Shown here one piece after another: positions 9,245 to 18,654 of a stretch of DNA of 64,000 nucleotides (its first letter is position 1; every line of letters begins with the position of its first letter). Below the pieces are notes generated by a model, which was given only the letters and a program-made list of their open reading frames with translations, was not told the DNA's origin and made no database searches. Source of the stretch: Lusitaniella coriacea LEGE 07157. Lineage in GTDB: Bacteria > Cyanobacteriota > Cyanobacteriia > Cyanobacteriales > Spirulinaceae. Position numbers and translations under genes: made by a program. The stretch covers positions 81,190 through 145,189 of the forward strand of contig NZ_JADEWZ010000012.1 of assembly GCF_015207425.1 (NCBI RefSeq), written 5' to 3'.

Positions 9245-9463
9245 TTAAACCACATTCTCGGAGCGATAATTGGGATTTAACCAACAAACAGGTAACGGTT
9301 CGCCAGAGGGAAAAATTAACTCGGTTTTGTCAAAACTTTCGGGGTCTTGCATCTCTTCTCCTGCGTGAAGTTGCCCCGCGATTTTATCTTGGCAAGGGTC
9401 GCATAAGCGATCGAGTGTTAAGATTTCCACTAATCCGCCACTGGGTTTGTGCTGTAAGAACAT
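9245..9463 (-). CDS. Conserved small cytoplasmic protein, unknown function
   Basis: This 72-aa product ('MFLQHKPSGGLVEILTLDRL' at the start) has a CDPCQ motif near residue 22 and ends in 'PVCWLNPNYR'. A strong AGGAGG lies 6-7 nt before the ATG, which supports translation. It has the look of a conserved cyanobacterial hypothetical. Its three cysteines (two in CDPC, one in PVCW) are noteworthy, but no function follows. Confidence 0.7.
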   Translation of the reverse strand: MFLQHKPSGGLVEILTLDRLCDPCQDKIAGQLHAGEEMQDPESFDKTELIFPSGEPLPVCWLNPNYRSENVV

Positions 9464-9524
9464 AATTGCCTCCTAAGTCATCAAACCTCGACAATTCTGT
9501 TTTAGCACAAAGCATTCATTCACA

Positions 9525-10097
9525 ATGTCAAATAGTGTAAAGGAATCTAACGTTAAAGTCATGTTTTCTATTTTCCGAATTTCTCCCATTATTCGCATCA
9601 CTTTATTAACTTTTTATACTGCTTTAACACTCCCACTTCCTTTTCTTGCAAAAGCCTCTGCTTCGCCAATTCCCGCTTCATTTCTTTGGGGAGGGATTGC
9701 CCTAGGAGGAGTACTTTTGTATGGTTTGCTGGGGGAACGAACCATCTTAGATGAGGAAAAAATTCAGGTGGTTTATCCTCAATGGTTTCCTGGATTTTTG
9801 CGTCAAGGTTGGGAGTTAAAATGGACGGAAATTAAGAACCTAAAACTGCGCACGACAGGACAAGGGGGATTGGTTTATTATTTTGTGAGTCACGCAGAAG
9901 ATCGAGCTTATTTATTACCCGCGCGCGTCGCAGGGTTTGCGCGTTTGGTTCGACAGGTTGAAGAAAAGACGGGGATTGATACGAAGGATATTCGCCCAAT
10001 GCCTCAACCTTGGATGTATTTTATCCTGTGCGCGATCGCGCTGCTTCTCTTACTCGTCGATTTTTGGACGATTGGAACGGCACTCAGTTTGGGATGA
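9525..10097 (+). CDS. Membrane protein with PH-like domain, unknown function
   Basis: The 190-aa protein has two N-terminal membrane segments (about 24-44 and 50-68) and one at the C-terminus (about 165-187). Between them is a beta-rich segment ('ERTILDEEKIQVVYPQWFP', 'ELKWTEIKNLKLRT') like the bacterial PH domains found in small membrane proteins. An internal Met at codon 13 ('MFSIFRISP') is an alternative start. It converges with the ABC ATPase gene. Confidence 0.65.
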   Translation: MSNSVKESNVKVMFSIFRISPIIRITLLTFYTALTLPLPFLAKASASPIPASFLWGGIALGGVLLYGLLGERTILDEEKIQVVYPQWFPGFLRQGWELKWTEIKNLKLRTTGQGGLVYYFVSHAEDRAYLLPARVAGFARLVRQVEEKTGIDTKDIRPMPQPWMYFILCAIALLLLLVDFWTIGTALSLG

Positions 10098-10108
10098 GTT
10101 CGATTCAC

Positions 10109-11005
10109 TCATTCTTTAGTCACTTCAAGGTAAATATGTTCCAAGCGCACGGGTTGTCGAGAAATCGAATCCAATGGGATTCCCTCAAAGCAGGAAATAA
10201 TTTCTGCTAACTCCAAATGTTTGGGCATCCAGAAGCTCAAATCGTCGCTATAGTAGCGATGTACAAATCCTAATTCATTTGCGCGATCGATAAGTACTTT
10301 TTCATCTGCTGCTTTGAGGGTAACAATTTCTTCTGCCTTTACTCGCGTTTTCAGCGCTTCTAATGTGCCTTCCGCTAAGATATTGCCATTTTTTAAAATC
10401 CCAATTCGCTGACAGAGGCGTTCGGCTTCATCCAACAAATGAGTTGTCAACAAAATCGTAATTCCTTGGCGTTGCAATCGCCGAATTAAATCCCAAATTT
10501 CATACCGCGCTTCAATATCTAAACCTGTTGTTGGTTCGTCTAAAATAATCAGTTTGGGTTGGTGAACCAGAGCCACCGCAATATTCAACCGACGCTGCAT
10601 TCCGCCACTCAGTGTTTCAACAACACTATTCGCTCGTTGCCCTAAATTCACTGCTTCCAAACTCAGGACAACCTGTTGTTGCAAATGCTTGCCTTTCAAG
10701 CCGTAAATTTTTCCGTAAAACCGCAGATTTTCCGCGCAGGAAAGGCTTTTGTAGAGTAAATTTTCTTGGGGTGCAATGCCAATGAGCGATCGCGTGGCTT
10801 TAGAAACTGGTTGATTGTTAATCGCAATCGTACCGCTATCTGCATTTAATAAGTTGCACAGAATATTAATTGTAGTGGTTTTACCCGCACCATTAGAACC
10901 CAGCAACCCGTAAATCTCCCCCACTCGAACGTGCAAATTCAATCCTTGTAAAACAAGGCGCGAACCGTAAGACTTTGTAAGGTTTTCAATACGCAGCACG
11001 ATCAA
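10109..11005 (-). CDS. ABC transporter ATP-binding protein (CcmA/ABC-2 type)
   Basis: This 298-aa ATPase has Walker A 'GSNGAGKTT' (36-44), Q-loop Gln80, signature 'LSGGMQ' (132-137), Walker B 'LIILDEP' (152-158) and the D-loop 'TTGLD'. Its C-terminal domain of about 80 residues resembles ATPases of ABC-2 exporters. No membrane partner is adjacent, so the permease must be encoded elsewhere and the substrate cannot be inferred. Confidence 0.92.
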   Translation of the reverse strand: MIVLRIENLTKSYGSRLVLQGLNLHVRVGEIYGLLGSNGAGKTTTINILCNLLNADSGTIAINNQPVSKATRSLIGIAPQENLLYKSLSCAENLRFYGKIYGLKGKHLQQQVVLSLEAVNLGQRANSVVETLSGGMQRRLNIAVALVHQPKLIILDEPTTGLDIEARYEIWDLIRRLQRQGITILLTTHLLDEAERLCQRIGILKNGNILAEGTLEALKTRVKAEEIVTLKAADEKVLIDRANELGFVHRYYSDDLSFWMPKHLELAEIISCFEGIPLDSISRQPVRLEHIYLEVTKE

Positions 11006-11019
11006 AATGCAAGAGAGTT

Positions 11020-11190
11020 ATAGCAATAGCCAGGAGTATTAGGACAATGGTGAAGGTGAGTGGGGGGAGCTTTTGGATGACACGGCACTTCGACACGCTC
11101 AGTGACCAGGAGACACGGTGATGACTGAATGATTGATAACTGAAAAAACCTATTCCCTGTTCCCTATTCCCTATTCCCTATTCCCTCTGA
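11020..11190. repeat. Dispersed repeats upstream of clpP
   Basis: The segment 'TATAGCAATAGCCAGGAGTA' and about 20 following bases recur almost unchanged at 19448-19490. A stretch containing 'GATTGATAACTGAAAAAACC' and 'TATTCCCTGTTCCC' recurs at about 2020-2050 and, inverted, near 14485-14515. It ends in degenerate TTCCCTA/TTCCCTG heptamers. No gene is visible in the whole 11006-11321 gap. Confidence 0.65.
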
Positions 11191-11321
11191 TGACTGATAA
11201 CTGTTATGGCAACTGCTGTAATTGCTAGGATCGCGCGATCGCGCCCAAAAAGCAACCGAACAACCCGTTTATCCCCCAGACTCGTTACAATCAGAAGGAA
11301 ACCGGACAGGATGTAAACCCC

Positions 11322-11921
11322 ATGATACCTACCGTTATTGAAACCTCTGGTCGTGGCGAACGCGCCTTTGACATCTACTCTCGACTCCTCAGAGAACGCA
11401 TTGTGTTTCTCGGACAGCAAGTCAACGACGAAATCGCCAACTTAATTGTCGCTCAACTCCTCTTCCTCGAAGCCGAAGACCCAGAAAAAGACATTTACCT
11501 CTACATCAACTCTCCTGGAGGCTCTGTTTACGCAGGATTGGGAATTTTTGATACTATGAATCAGATTCGTCCCGATGTTTCCACCATTTGTGTGGGTTTA
11601 GCTGCCAGTATGGGCGCTTTTCTGCTCAGTGCAGGAGAAAAAGGCAAGCGTATGAGTCTTCCCCACTCCCGCATCATGATTCACCAACCCCTCGGCGGCG
11701 CACAAGGACAAGCCACCGATATTGAAATCCAAGCCAAAGAAATTCTCTACCTCAAAGACTTACTCAACGGACATCTTGCTACCGCCACTGAACAACCGTT
11801 AGAACGTATTGAAGTCGATACAGACCGCGATTTCTTCATGTCTTCTGAAGAAGCAAAAGACTACGGGTTAGTTGACCAGGTGATTAATCGTCGTCCTTCA
11901 GCGACGAATCCACCGCAATAG
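11322..11921 (+). CDS. clpP: ATP-dependent Clp protease proteolytic subunit
   Basis: This 199-aa serine protease forms the Clp barrel that degrades proteins delivered by ClpA/C/X partners. The catalytic triad is Ser96 ('[11 protein letters not shown]'), His121 ('[10 protein letters not shown]') and Asp170 ('DTDRDFFMS'). '[13 protein letters not shown]' is the oxyanion/handle region. Cyanobacteria have several clpP paralogues, and I cannot assign which number this is. Because the full triad is present it is ClpP, not the inactive ClpR. Confidence 0.95.
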   Translation: MIPTVIETSGRGERAFDIYSRLLRERIVFLGQQVNDEIANLIVAQLLFLEAEDPEKDIYLYINSPGGSVYAGLGIFDTMNQIRPDVSTICVGLAASMGAFLLSAGEKGKRMSLPHSRIMIHQPLGGAQGQATDIEIQAKEILYLKDLLNGHLATATEQPLERIEVDTDRDFFMSSEEAKDYGLVDQVINRRPSATNPPQ

Positions 11922-11984
11922 AAGCAATTACCAATTGGGGTGACGGGGTGACGGGGAGAGATTAAAGGTTGGTATATAACTGAA

Positions 11985-12360
11985 TGGTACTGAAATAAGC
12001 TTTGAAAAATGCCTGAAAGCCTTGGTATTTCGTAGGGTGGGCATCGCCCACAAGCTTTAAGTCAGCGCCATTCGTCTATAACTCTATTCCCTGTCACCAC
12101 GTCTTTAGGACTGTGAGTATATCAACTGTCGCCTAAATTCATAACTCACGCTTATGTAGATTAGGCACTCAAACACCTATCCTATTGCTGTTTCTTCTTA
12201 CTATTCCCTGTCTTGCCGAGCGTTCCCTTGCTAGGTCGGTTGGATAAGCTGAGGGAGCCTCAGCATCCCCCGACCTCTTCCGGCGGCGCGGGGTCTCGGC
12301 GCTATTCCCTATTCCCTCACCCTAGCAAGGGTTTTAGGTAATCCACATCAGGCGTAACTC
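11985..12360. repeat. Composite repeat block upstream of the M16 peptidase
   Basis: It contains the GTGGGC/GCCCAC hairpin repeat (12031-12075). A nested hairpin at 12234-12275 (GGTCGG, GCTGAGG / CCTCAGC, CCGACC) is the inverted copy of 966-1007. The 3' end near 12345 has the 'TGATGTGNNN' end motif in reverse. Degenerate TTCCCTN heptamers lie between. Nothing coding is seen in 11922-12374. Confidence 0.65.
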
Positions 12361-12374
12361 ATAACTCTTATCTA

Positions 12375-13673
12375 ATGACTGCTATACAAACCCAAAATCC
12401 AGCATTGAATGCTCCAAGGGTTCGCAAATTCCCCAACGGATTGACCGTGGTTGCCGAACAAATGCCCGTCGATGCTGTTAATCTCAACGTTTGGCTAAAT
12501 GTTGGTTCTGCTCTCGAACCGGATTCGATTAATGGGATGGCGCACTTCCTCGAACATATGGTTTTTAAGGGTACGCCGAGGCTAGAAATTGGGGAATTCG
12601 AGCGGTTAATTGAAGAACGCGGCGCTCGTACCAACGCCGCAACCAGTCAAGAATATACCCATTACTACATCACGACAGCACCCCAGGATTTTGCGACATT
12701 AGCGCCTTTACAAATGGATGTTGTCCTCAATCCCAGCATTAATGATGAGGCATTTGAGCGAGAGCGCTTTGTAGTTCTTGAAGAAATTCGCCGTTCTGAA
12801 GATAGTCCCAGTCGTCGTACTTTTTACCGCGCAATGGAAACCTGTTTTGAGCGGTTACCCTATCGCCGTCCTGTATTGGGACCCGCCGATGTGATTGAAC
12901 GGTTAGTACCGCAGCAAATGCGAGACTTCCACACGCAATGGTATCAACCCACTTCAATGACCGCTGCGGTTGTGGGAAATTTATCGGCTGAGGAGTTAAT
13001 TGGGATTGTCAGCGATGCGTTTGAAGAGTTGCATCAACCTAAAGCAAATGTTGCCTCTGTCTCTCCCTTTGCTCAAACCTTGAATTCAGAACCCGCCTTT
13101 CCGGAAATTGTACGGCGAGAATATGAAGATTCGCAGTTGCAGCAAGCGCGTTTGGTGATGATGTGGCGCGTGCCGGGAATGGGTCAGCTTGAGGAAACCT
13201 ATGCACTCGATGTACTCGCAGCGATTTTAAGTGGCGGTAAGATGTCGCGATTGTTCCGCGATTTGCGCGAGGAGCGAAAGTTGGTGACTTCTATTGGGGT
13301 CAGCAATATGACGAAAGGACTCCAGGGTGCGTTTTATATTAGCGCGCGCTTGCAGGCGGAGAATCTTGCGGTAGTGGAACAGGCAATTATCGAGCATATT
13401 CGTCGCTGCCAAGAGGAATTGGTGGATTCTTCGGAAATCAAGCGGATTCGGACTCAGGTGGCAAACCGTTTTATTTTTGGCAACGAACGACCCAGCAGTC
13501 GCGCCAATCTTTATGGCTACTATCATTCTCAACTGGGAGATTTGGAACCCGCATTCACATATCCAACTCGCATTCAGTCCGTTGAGGCAACTGACGTGCA
13601 AGCGGCAGCACGGCGCTATCTTTCTCCTGAAGCTTATGGGGTGGTCATTTTGCGACCGAAAACGCAGTCTTGA
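12375..13673 (+). CDS. M16 family zinc metallopeptidase
   Basis: The 432-aa protein has the inverted zinc motif HFLEH (His57, Glu60, His61) and a downstream acidic ligand in 'FVVLEEIRRSED' (about 133-144), as in active M16 peptidases (pitrilysin/MPP-beta/PqqL group). The C-terminal half includes 'YALDVLAAILSGGKMSRLF', typical of the second M16 domain. Cyanobacteria often carry two tandem M16 genes (one active, one not); only one is present here. The substrate is unknown. Confidence 0.92.
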   Translation: MTAIQTQNPALNAPRVRKFPNGLTVVAEQMPVDAVNLNVWLNVGSALEPDSINGMAHFLEHMVFKGTPRLEIGEFERLIEERGARTNAATSQEYTHYYITTAPQDFATLAPLQMDVVLNPSINDEAFERERFVVLEEIRRSEDSPSRRTFYRAMETCFERLPYRRPVLGPADVIERLVPQQMRDFHTQWYQPTSMTAAVVGNLSAEELIGIVSDAFEELHQPKANVASVSPFAQTLNSEPAFPEIVRREYEDSQLQQARLVMMWRVPGMGQLEETYALDVLAAILSGGKMSRLFRDLREERKLVTSIGVSNMTKGLQGAFYISARLQAENLAVVEQAIIEHIRRCQEELVDSSEIKRIRTQVANRFIFGNERPSSRANLYGYYHSQLGDLEPAFTYPTRIQSVEATDVQAAARRYLSPEAYGVVILRPKTQS

Positions 13674-13684
13674 AGGGTTCAAAT

Positions 13685-14320
13685 TTAAGCGAAAGGTTCG
13701 ATACGCAAGTCTTTGAGGGTGACAGTATAACTGCATTGTCGCTCAGTTGCGACAAATTCCGCGATCGCTTCGCAAGCGACAGCAACGGTTAACAGGACGA
13801 GGTTCCGCGCGAGAGGATAGTCGCAAATGTCGTCATTGGCGGGGGAAGGAACTCGATAGTTGTCGTTCCAAATGATTTCTGCGTAGTCGCTGGCGAGTCC
13901 CACATGGAGACAGGGAAGGGTGTTGGCGTGGCAGTGGTCTTTGATGATTTGGCGGGAGGTGCTGTTGTCAAAGGTTTCTACAATTAAATGACTTTCTTTG
14001 AGAAGGGAGGAACAGTTGGAGGCGGTGAGTTCTTTGGTTTGCGCGTTGATGGCAATTCCCAAGGCGCGATAGAGGCTGTTGGCGAGAATTTTGGCTTTAT
14101 AAGCTCCAATATCGGATTGATAGTAGGGTTGGGTGGAAAGGTTGCGTTCTTCCACGCGATCGCGGTCTATAATATTTAAACACCCAAATCCACTACGGGC
14201 AAGAGTTTCAGTTATATTTGCACCTAATGCTCCCGCACCGCAAATCGCGACGGGAAAATCCCGCATTCGTGTCATGAGTTCGGGGGTGCGATAGAGTTGT
14301 TCGTGGAAAAAGATTGTCAT
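13685..14320 (-). CDS. ThiF/MoeB-type E1-like adenylyltransferase
   Basis: This 211-aa protein is a ThiF/MoeB/HesA-fold enzyme expected to adenylate the C-terminus of a small ubiquitin-like or sulfur-carrier protein. The nucleotide site 'ICGAGALGANITETLARSGFG', 'IDRDRVEERNLSTQPYYQSD' and 'GAYKAKILANSL' are clear. The zinc-binding CxxC pairs of MoeB are not obvious. Single cysteines occur in 'PCLHVGL' and 'DDICDYP'. I chose ATG 14320; the start codon and its AGAGG site lie in the end of a repeat element. The same-strand upstream gene is an unknown 294-aa protein. Confidence 0.85.
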   Translation of the reverse strand: MTIFFHEQLYRTPELMTRMRDFPVAICGAGALGANITETLARSGFGCLNIIDRDRVEERNLSTQPYYQSDIGAYKAKILANSLYRALGIAINAQTKELTASNCSSLLKESHLIVETFDNSTSRQIIKDHCHANTLPCLHVGLASDYAEIIWNDNYRVPSPANDDICDYPLARNLVLLTVAVACEAIAEFVATERQCSYTVTLKDLRIEPFA

Positions 14321-14640
14321 ATCAAATCCTCTTAATTGCACATCAACGCCTGATGTGAACGCCCTGAAACCCTTGCTAGGTTGAGGGAACAGGGAATAGG
14401 GAATAGGGAACAGGGAACAGGGAACAGGGAACAGGGAATAGGGAACAGGGAACAGTGAACAGGGAACAGGGAACAGGGAACAGAGAATAGGTTTTTTCAG
14501 TTATCAATCATTCAGTCATCACTGTGTCACCGTGTCTCCGCGTCACCGTCTCCCCCTCACCGTGTCTCCCGGTCACTGAGCGTGTCGAAGTGCCGTGTCA
14601 TCCAAAAACTCCCCCAGCTTCCCCTGCTCCCCCAGCTTCC
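14319..14640. repeat. Repeat block with long heptamer array
   Basis: It starts with the element end 'ATATCAAATCCTCTTAATTG', then the 'TGATGTGAACGCCCTGAAAC' motif, then a tandem array of about 15 GGGAACA/GGGAATA heptamers (14384-14490). It closes with degenerate 'CACCGTGTCTCC' units (about 14520-14575) and 'TCACTGAGCGTGTCGAAGTG'. No reading frame is supported. It separates the ThiF gene from the 294-aa gene. Confidence 0.7.
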
Positions 14641-14653
14641 CTATCATAGGTCG

Positions 14654-15538
14654 CTACCATTCATCGCTTTGCTCAATGACACCCACAAGGGATTGTAAGT
14701 CAAAATCGCGATCGCGTCCGCTCAAACAAATCCCCGAACTAATCACCGTCAGGTCATTTTTATCGATGGCGGAGGTATGGCGTTCGCCGTTGGAGGTCGT
14801 CCATTCCACTTGCCAAAAATCCCCTCTATCGCGGAAATCTTGCAATTCTCCGCCGCCTTGTTGCAATGCCTCCTGCAATTGCCGTTCTTCACTTCTGGTA
14901 TTAATTCGTCGCGGGGGACGGTTCCGAACTTGCCGTTGTCGCCGTTGTTGCTGACCCGCGTCGGTTTGCTGCCATGCGAGGTCGTATGCCGTTCGCTGTT
15001 CTGGGGTCATGCCAGGAAAACGCACATTCTCTGGCAACATTTCGCCACGCAAACATTCTCTCAATTGTACGGTGATTTGCGGGTCAGCACGACGATCGCG
15101 CGCTTCAAACCAACACCCACCGCCGCCAATCCGCGCAATAATTCCCTCAAACTGACCTCCCTCGCTGACTAAATGGACGGGGAGGGGTTTCGCTTCTCCA
15201 AAACGCTGTTGCACATCGGATTCGTTGACGGGATAGGCTAACCAGGTTTGTCCGCGCAAGGGATACAGTAAATTGAGTCGCACGGGTTTGAGCAATCCTA
15301 AATATTCCACCCATTGCGGTAAACTGGGTTCGTCGATAACTTCCGCCACGCGATCGTTAATCGGTTGAAAGATACCCCACCCTTCAAAATCTCTTGGTTG
15401 CGGTTGAAAGGTATAAATGAGGTTCGCAACGACCGCACGAACGGTTCCGCCACCCACGCAGGGCGCAATAAATTCGGTATCGTAGAGTTTAGCTTCTTCT
15501 TTGGCAATTTGTTGGAGAAGCTTGCGGATATCTGCCAC
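14654..15538 (-). CDS. Conserved cyanobacterial protein, unknown function
   Basis: The 294-aa protein has no signal peptide or membrane segment. The N-terminal two thirds have recognisable but unnamed blocks ('KLYDTEFIAPCVGGGTVRAV', 'WGIFQPIND', 'RIGGGGCWFEARDRR'). A Gln/Arg-rich helix (about 200-245) precedes a small beta domain ('FWQVEWTTSNGERHTSAIDK'). It is on the same strand as, and upstream of, the ThiF-like gene, separated by a 334-bp gap filled by repeats. Cooperation with the E1-like enzyme is possible but unproven. Confidence 0.7.
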   Translation of the reverse strand: MADIRKLLQQIAKEEAKLYDTEFIAPCVGGGTVRAVVANLIYTFQPQPRDFEGWGIFQPINDRVAEVIDEPSLPQWVEYLGLLKPVRLNLLYPLRGQTWLAYPVNESDVQQRFGEAKPLPVHLVSEGGQFEGIIARIGGGGCWFEARDRRADPQITVQLRECLRGEMLPENVRFPGMTPEQRTAYDLAWQQTDAGQQQRRQRQVRNRPPRRINTRSEERQLQEALQQGGGELQDFRDRGDFWQVEWTTSNGERHTSAIDKNDLTVISSGICLSGRDRDFDLQSLVGVIEQSDEW

Positions 15539-15647
15539 GGTGCGCTCGAATCGGATAAGATTTCTTTAATTGTATTACTTGTATTACTTTTTGTCATCTC
15601 TTCGGAATCTCGTACTATAAAAAGCGAACCACTACCCAGAATTGAGT

Positions 15648-15929
15648 ATGAGCGCCGAAAAGTTGAGCCATGATGACATTTTACGCGCGATCGCGCACCT
15701 TGAAGGTTGGGCAATTGTTGAAGGAAAACTCCACAAAGACTTCAAGTTTGACAACTTCATTAAAGCTTTCGGATTTATGAGTCAAGTTGCCATTCTTGCC
15801 GAAAAAATGGAGCATCACCCAGAATGGTCTAATGTCTACAATAAAGTCACGATCGATTTAACGACTCACGATGCTGATGGAATTAGCCAAAAAGACCTTG
15901 ATTTAGCAAAACAGATTAACGAATTGTAG
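15648..15929 (+). CDS. Pterin-4a-carbinolamine dehydratase
   Basis: The 93-aa protein is a PCD/DCoH family 4a-hydroxytetrahydrobiopterin dehydratase. The signature '[19 protein letters not shown]' contains the catalytic His-His and later 'LTTHD'. I use the ATG at 15648 rather than a TTG six bases upstream. It is divergent from the 294-aa gene across about 110 bp. It may recycle a pterin cofactor; other roles of bacterial PCD proteins are possible. Confidence 0.93.
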   Translation: MSAEKLSHDDILRAIAHLEGWAIVEGKLHKDFKFDNFIKAFGFMSQVAILAEKMEHHPEWSNVYNKVTIDLTTHDADGISQKDLDLAKQINEL

Positions 15930-16040
15930 GCTTAATGTGTATTAGAAGCTAAAACCCTTACTCTGCGGTAATTTCTTTTTACTATTCCCTCTTCCCTTGT
16001 CCTAGCAAGGGTTTTAGGGTGTTTATATCAGGCATAATTT
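15929..16040. repeat. Inverted copy of the 851-1101 repeat ends
   Basis: 'TTAATGTGTATTAGAAGCTA' and 'TTACTCTGCGGTAATTTCTT' are the reverse complement of 1059-1101. 'CCTAGCAAGGGTTTTAGGGT' then 'ATCAGGC' match the opposite end of the family. This copy lacks the hairpin-rich centre of 851-1101. Confidence 0.65.
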
Positions 16041-16052
16041 GGATTATTCCAT

Positions 16053-18419
16053 CTACTTTTTCCCATTCGTTGAAATCAATGCTTGCCAATCTTTAATGGC
16101 TTGAGGCGACCACAACCAATTATTGGCGAGTGCGTCGGGTTGGAAGTTGATGGGGTTTTCTGTCATCACCAATTCTCGCAATTTAATCGCTTTTGTCCCA
16201 AGGGTTTGATAACCACGGATTGATGGGTCTTGGGACCATTTTTTGACAACGAGGGCAATTCCCGCGTAGGTATTAAAAATTTCTGGATTATTGGTTTGTT
16301 CTTGATTGAGTTCGAGTGCATCTGCCCAAGCTTCATTAGCAAGATTGTATTTCCCTTCTTGATAATAGGCAAATCCCAAAGCGTTGCGATAGAGAATGGA
16401 GTTTGGGTCGGCATCTGCTGCGGATTTCCAATAGTTTTGCACGTCTCCAATGGTGTAAAGATCGCTGTTGGGGTCTTGAGTGTCTTGAAGCAACGTTTGC
16501 CATGCTAAACGACCTTTGAGGAAAAGAATCTGTGCGTTGTCTGCTTGGGTTGCAGGAACGGTTTCGAGGGCTGCTTGGGCGCGGGTTAATACGTTACGAT
16601 CGAGAAGTTCGGTGACCGCGATCGCGCCCTGGTCGAATTCCCCTTGATTAAACCGTTCGATCGCGAGACTGAGTAGTTTATCCGTACCAATTTGTTTGAC
16701 ATCCGTCAGATCGATGTCTTCTGGGGACGTTGGCGTGACGCTTAGGGGTTGTTGAATCTCCGGGGTGGGGGAGACTGAAGGGTTAGGACGGACGCGGAAA
16801 AACCACCATCCCAATAGCGCGATCGCGCCCAAGCTAATTGCCCCTAAAATCAACGCAAGGGGTAGGAGAGATCGCTTTTGGGGGGTTGAGGCGGCTGGCG
16901 GATTGCGAGGCGGGGCGACTACTTCAGGCGGGGAAACAGTTTCGGGCGTTTCGGGTTCGGATAAGTCCTGCATGATATCCCGAATAAAAGATTCGTCGTC
17001 ATCCGCAAACTCATTCGGGGAATCGTCGCCTTCCTCAAACTCGCCGAGGAAATCGTCATCTTCCCTCGAAAGCGTACCGTTTTGTTCAAAGGCTGGAAAT
17101 TCCGATTCTTCTCCTTCGGTTTCCCAGTCCAATCCGCGAAAATCCCCACTCAACACTTCCAAGGGAATTTCATCGGTTTCAGACAGTTCCAGGAGTTCTT
17201 CCGTCACATCAGAACCTTCCGCCCAATCCATCAAAATGCCGTCAAATTGCGAGTGGAGATATAGTACGGGCAGCGCCCAGTACAATTGGTTTGAACCGTA
17301 GGCAGAAATCAATCCTTGACGCGATCGCGATAGGCTAGAGTCGATGGGATAGCCTTGATTGAGATTGCGATAAAACAAGCGCGTCAGGGTTAGCGCCACT
17401 TCATCGGGAATTTGCTCTGCCATCGCTAAAACGGCGGGAATGCCGCATTTCACCAATGCTTGCGCTAAAGTACTTTCTGATGGGTTACCCGAACTTTCAC
17501 CCAAAACCGTATCCGCACCGCGACAGGAATTAAACACGGCTAATTGAATGCCATTGTTCGCCAACAATCCCGCTAAATCTTCGCCCAATAATTGTTCGGT
17601 TAATCCGGTGGTGGGGTGGACCAAGCTGACATTCCCTCCAGAATCGCCCAAATTGCTGTGACCCGCATAATGAAAGACTTGGTACTGTCCTTGTTCGAGG
17701 GCTTGGGTTAATTCTTCTCGTCCGGGATGGGATAAAATCGTCAGGTCGATAACCGGATCGCGTCCTTCAATTTCTTTATCTAATTCGGCTTTGAGGGCTT
17801 GTGCTTCTTGTTGCAATTCCAAACTGTCGAGATCGTTAGGGCCCGCGATCGCCATTAAAATTTTCAAGGGTCGATCTTTAACTTTCGCGATCGGTAAAGT
17901 GGGACTGCCCAGAGGGGCATTGATTTGGTAGCGAGAAAAGGCAATATCTGTTCCCGTCGCCAAAGGGCGATAGCAAGCGTTCAAACTCTCCTTTCCCCCG
18001 GTATGCAGCACTTCCCAAGGTAAACGAGGCAGCAGCGTTCCTTTAAGTCCCAAACGCAATCGCAGAACCGCCCGTTGATTGTGAGCGATCCCTTGCGCCA
18101 TAATCCAACTATCCCGCAGACTACCTTGAAACAGGGCATCGTATAATTGCTGACCCAGAGAGATGAGATTGGTGGTTGAGGGGCGATTGGGCAGTTGTCC
18201 CGGCAAAAAGAGAGGAGGATCTTCAGGCAGTGCTTCTCCCCCTTGCAGGAGGCGAGACAGGGGGTCGTTCATGAGCGATCGCGCCTGTTCTAACCAATCT
18301 TCCACCGACCAATGCACCTGTTCTTCAGCGAGGGGAACCCCTGGGGCAACTTTTTCGGTTCGCACCAAATATCGATTGGAGTCTAACGGCGTGACGGATA
18401 GCTGGAATTCCTGAAACAT
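16053..18419 (-). CDS. CHAT-domain protein with TM segment and TPR-like C-terminus
   Basis: From ATG 18419 the protein has 788 aa. It begins with the usual cyanobacterial CHAT leader ('FQEFQLSVTPLDSNRYLVRT'). A caspase-like CHAT domain (about 90-400) follows, with catalytic His254 in 'FHYAGHSN' and Cys299 in 'FNSCRGAD'. An acidic linker, one membrane span ('LLPLALILGAISLGAIALL') and a C-terminal helical TPR-like region ('NALGFAYYQEGKYNLANEAW') complete it. Upstream in-frame codons exist but look non-conserved. CHAT proteases act in signalling and defence; no adjacent substrate or effector is recognised. Confidence 0.88.
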   Translation of the reverse strand: MFQEFQLSVTPLDSNRYLVRTEKVAPGVPLAEEQVHWSVEDWLEQARSLMNDPLSRLLQGGEALPEDPPLFLPGQLPNRPSTTNLISLGQQLYDALFQGSLRDSWIMAQGIAHNQRAVLRLRLGLKGTLLPRLPWEVLHTGGKESLNACYRPLATGTDIAFSRYQINAPLGSPTLPIAKVKDRPLKILMAIAGPNDLDSLELQQEAQALKAELDKEIEGRDPVIDLTILSHPGREELTQALEQGQYQVFHYAGHSNLGDSGGNVSLVHPTTGLTEQLLGEDLAGLLANNGIQLAVFNSCRGADTVLGESSGNPSESTLAQALVKCGIPAVLAMAEQIPDEVALTLTRLFYRNLNQGYPIDSSLSRSRQGLISAYGSNQLYWALPVLYLHSQFDGILMDWAEGSDVTEELLELSETDEIPLEVLSGDFRGLDWETEGEESEFPAFEQNGTLSREDDDFLGEFEEGDDSPNEFADDDESFIRDIMQDLSEPETPETVSPPEVVAPPRNPPAASTPQKRSLLPLALILGAISLGAIALLGWWFFRVRPNPSVSPTPEIQQPLSVTPTSPEDIDLTDVKQIGTDKLLSLAIERFNQGEFDQGAIAVTELLDRNVLTRAQAALETVPATQADNAQILFLKGRLAWQTLLQDTQDPNSDLYTIGDVQNYWKSAADADPNSILYRNALGFAYYQEGKYNLANEAWADALELNQEQTNNPEIFNTYAGIALVVKKWSQDPSIRGYQTLGTKAIKLRELVMTENPINFQPDALANNWLWSPQAIKDWQALISTNGKK

Positions 18420-18654
18420 AATATCGGTAAACCACAATTGAGGGTTAATGGTTTGCACGTAACCCCGATTGGCAAAACCCTTAACCGCACTCTTATAAGG
18501 GATAGAAGAATTGTCTGGGCAGAAAGTTTCCTCATACTCTGATTTTAGCGGGGTTCGCGATCGCGCAGGGTCGCACCTTCGATGCGGTCGCGGGAAAATT
18601 TTGAATTTGAGAAAAATATTTTGAAATTGTCCGGATCGCACTCCTTAATTGGGG

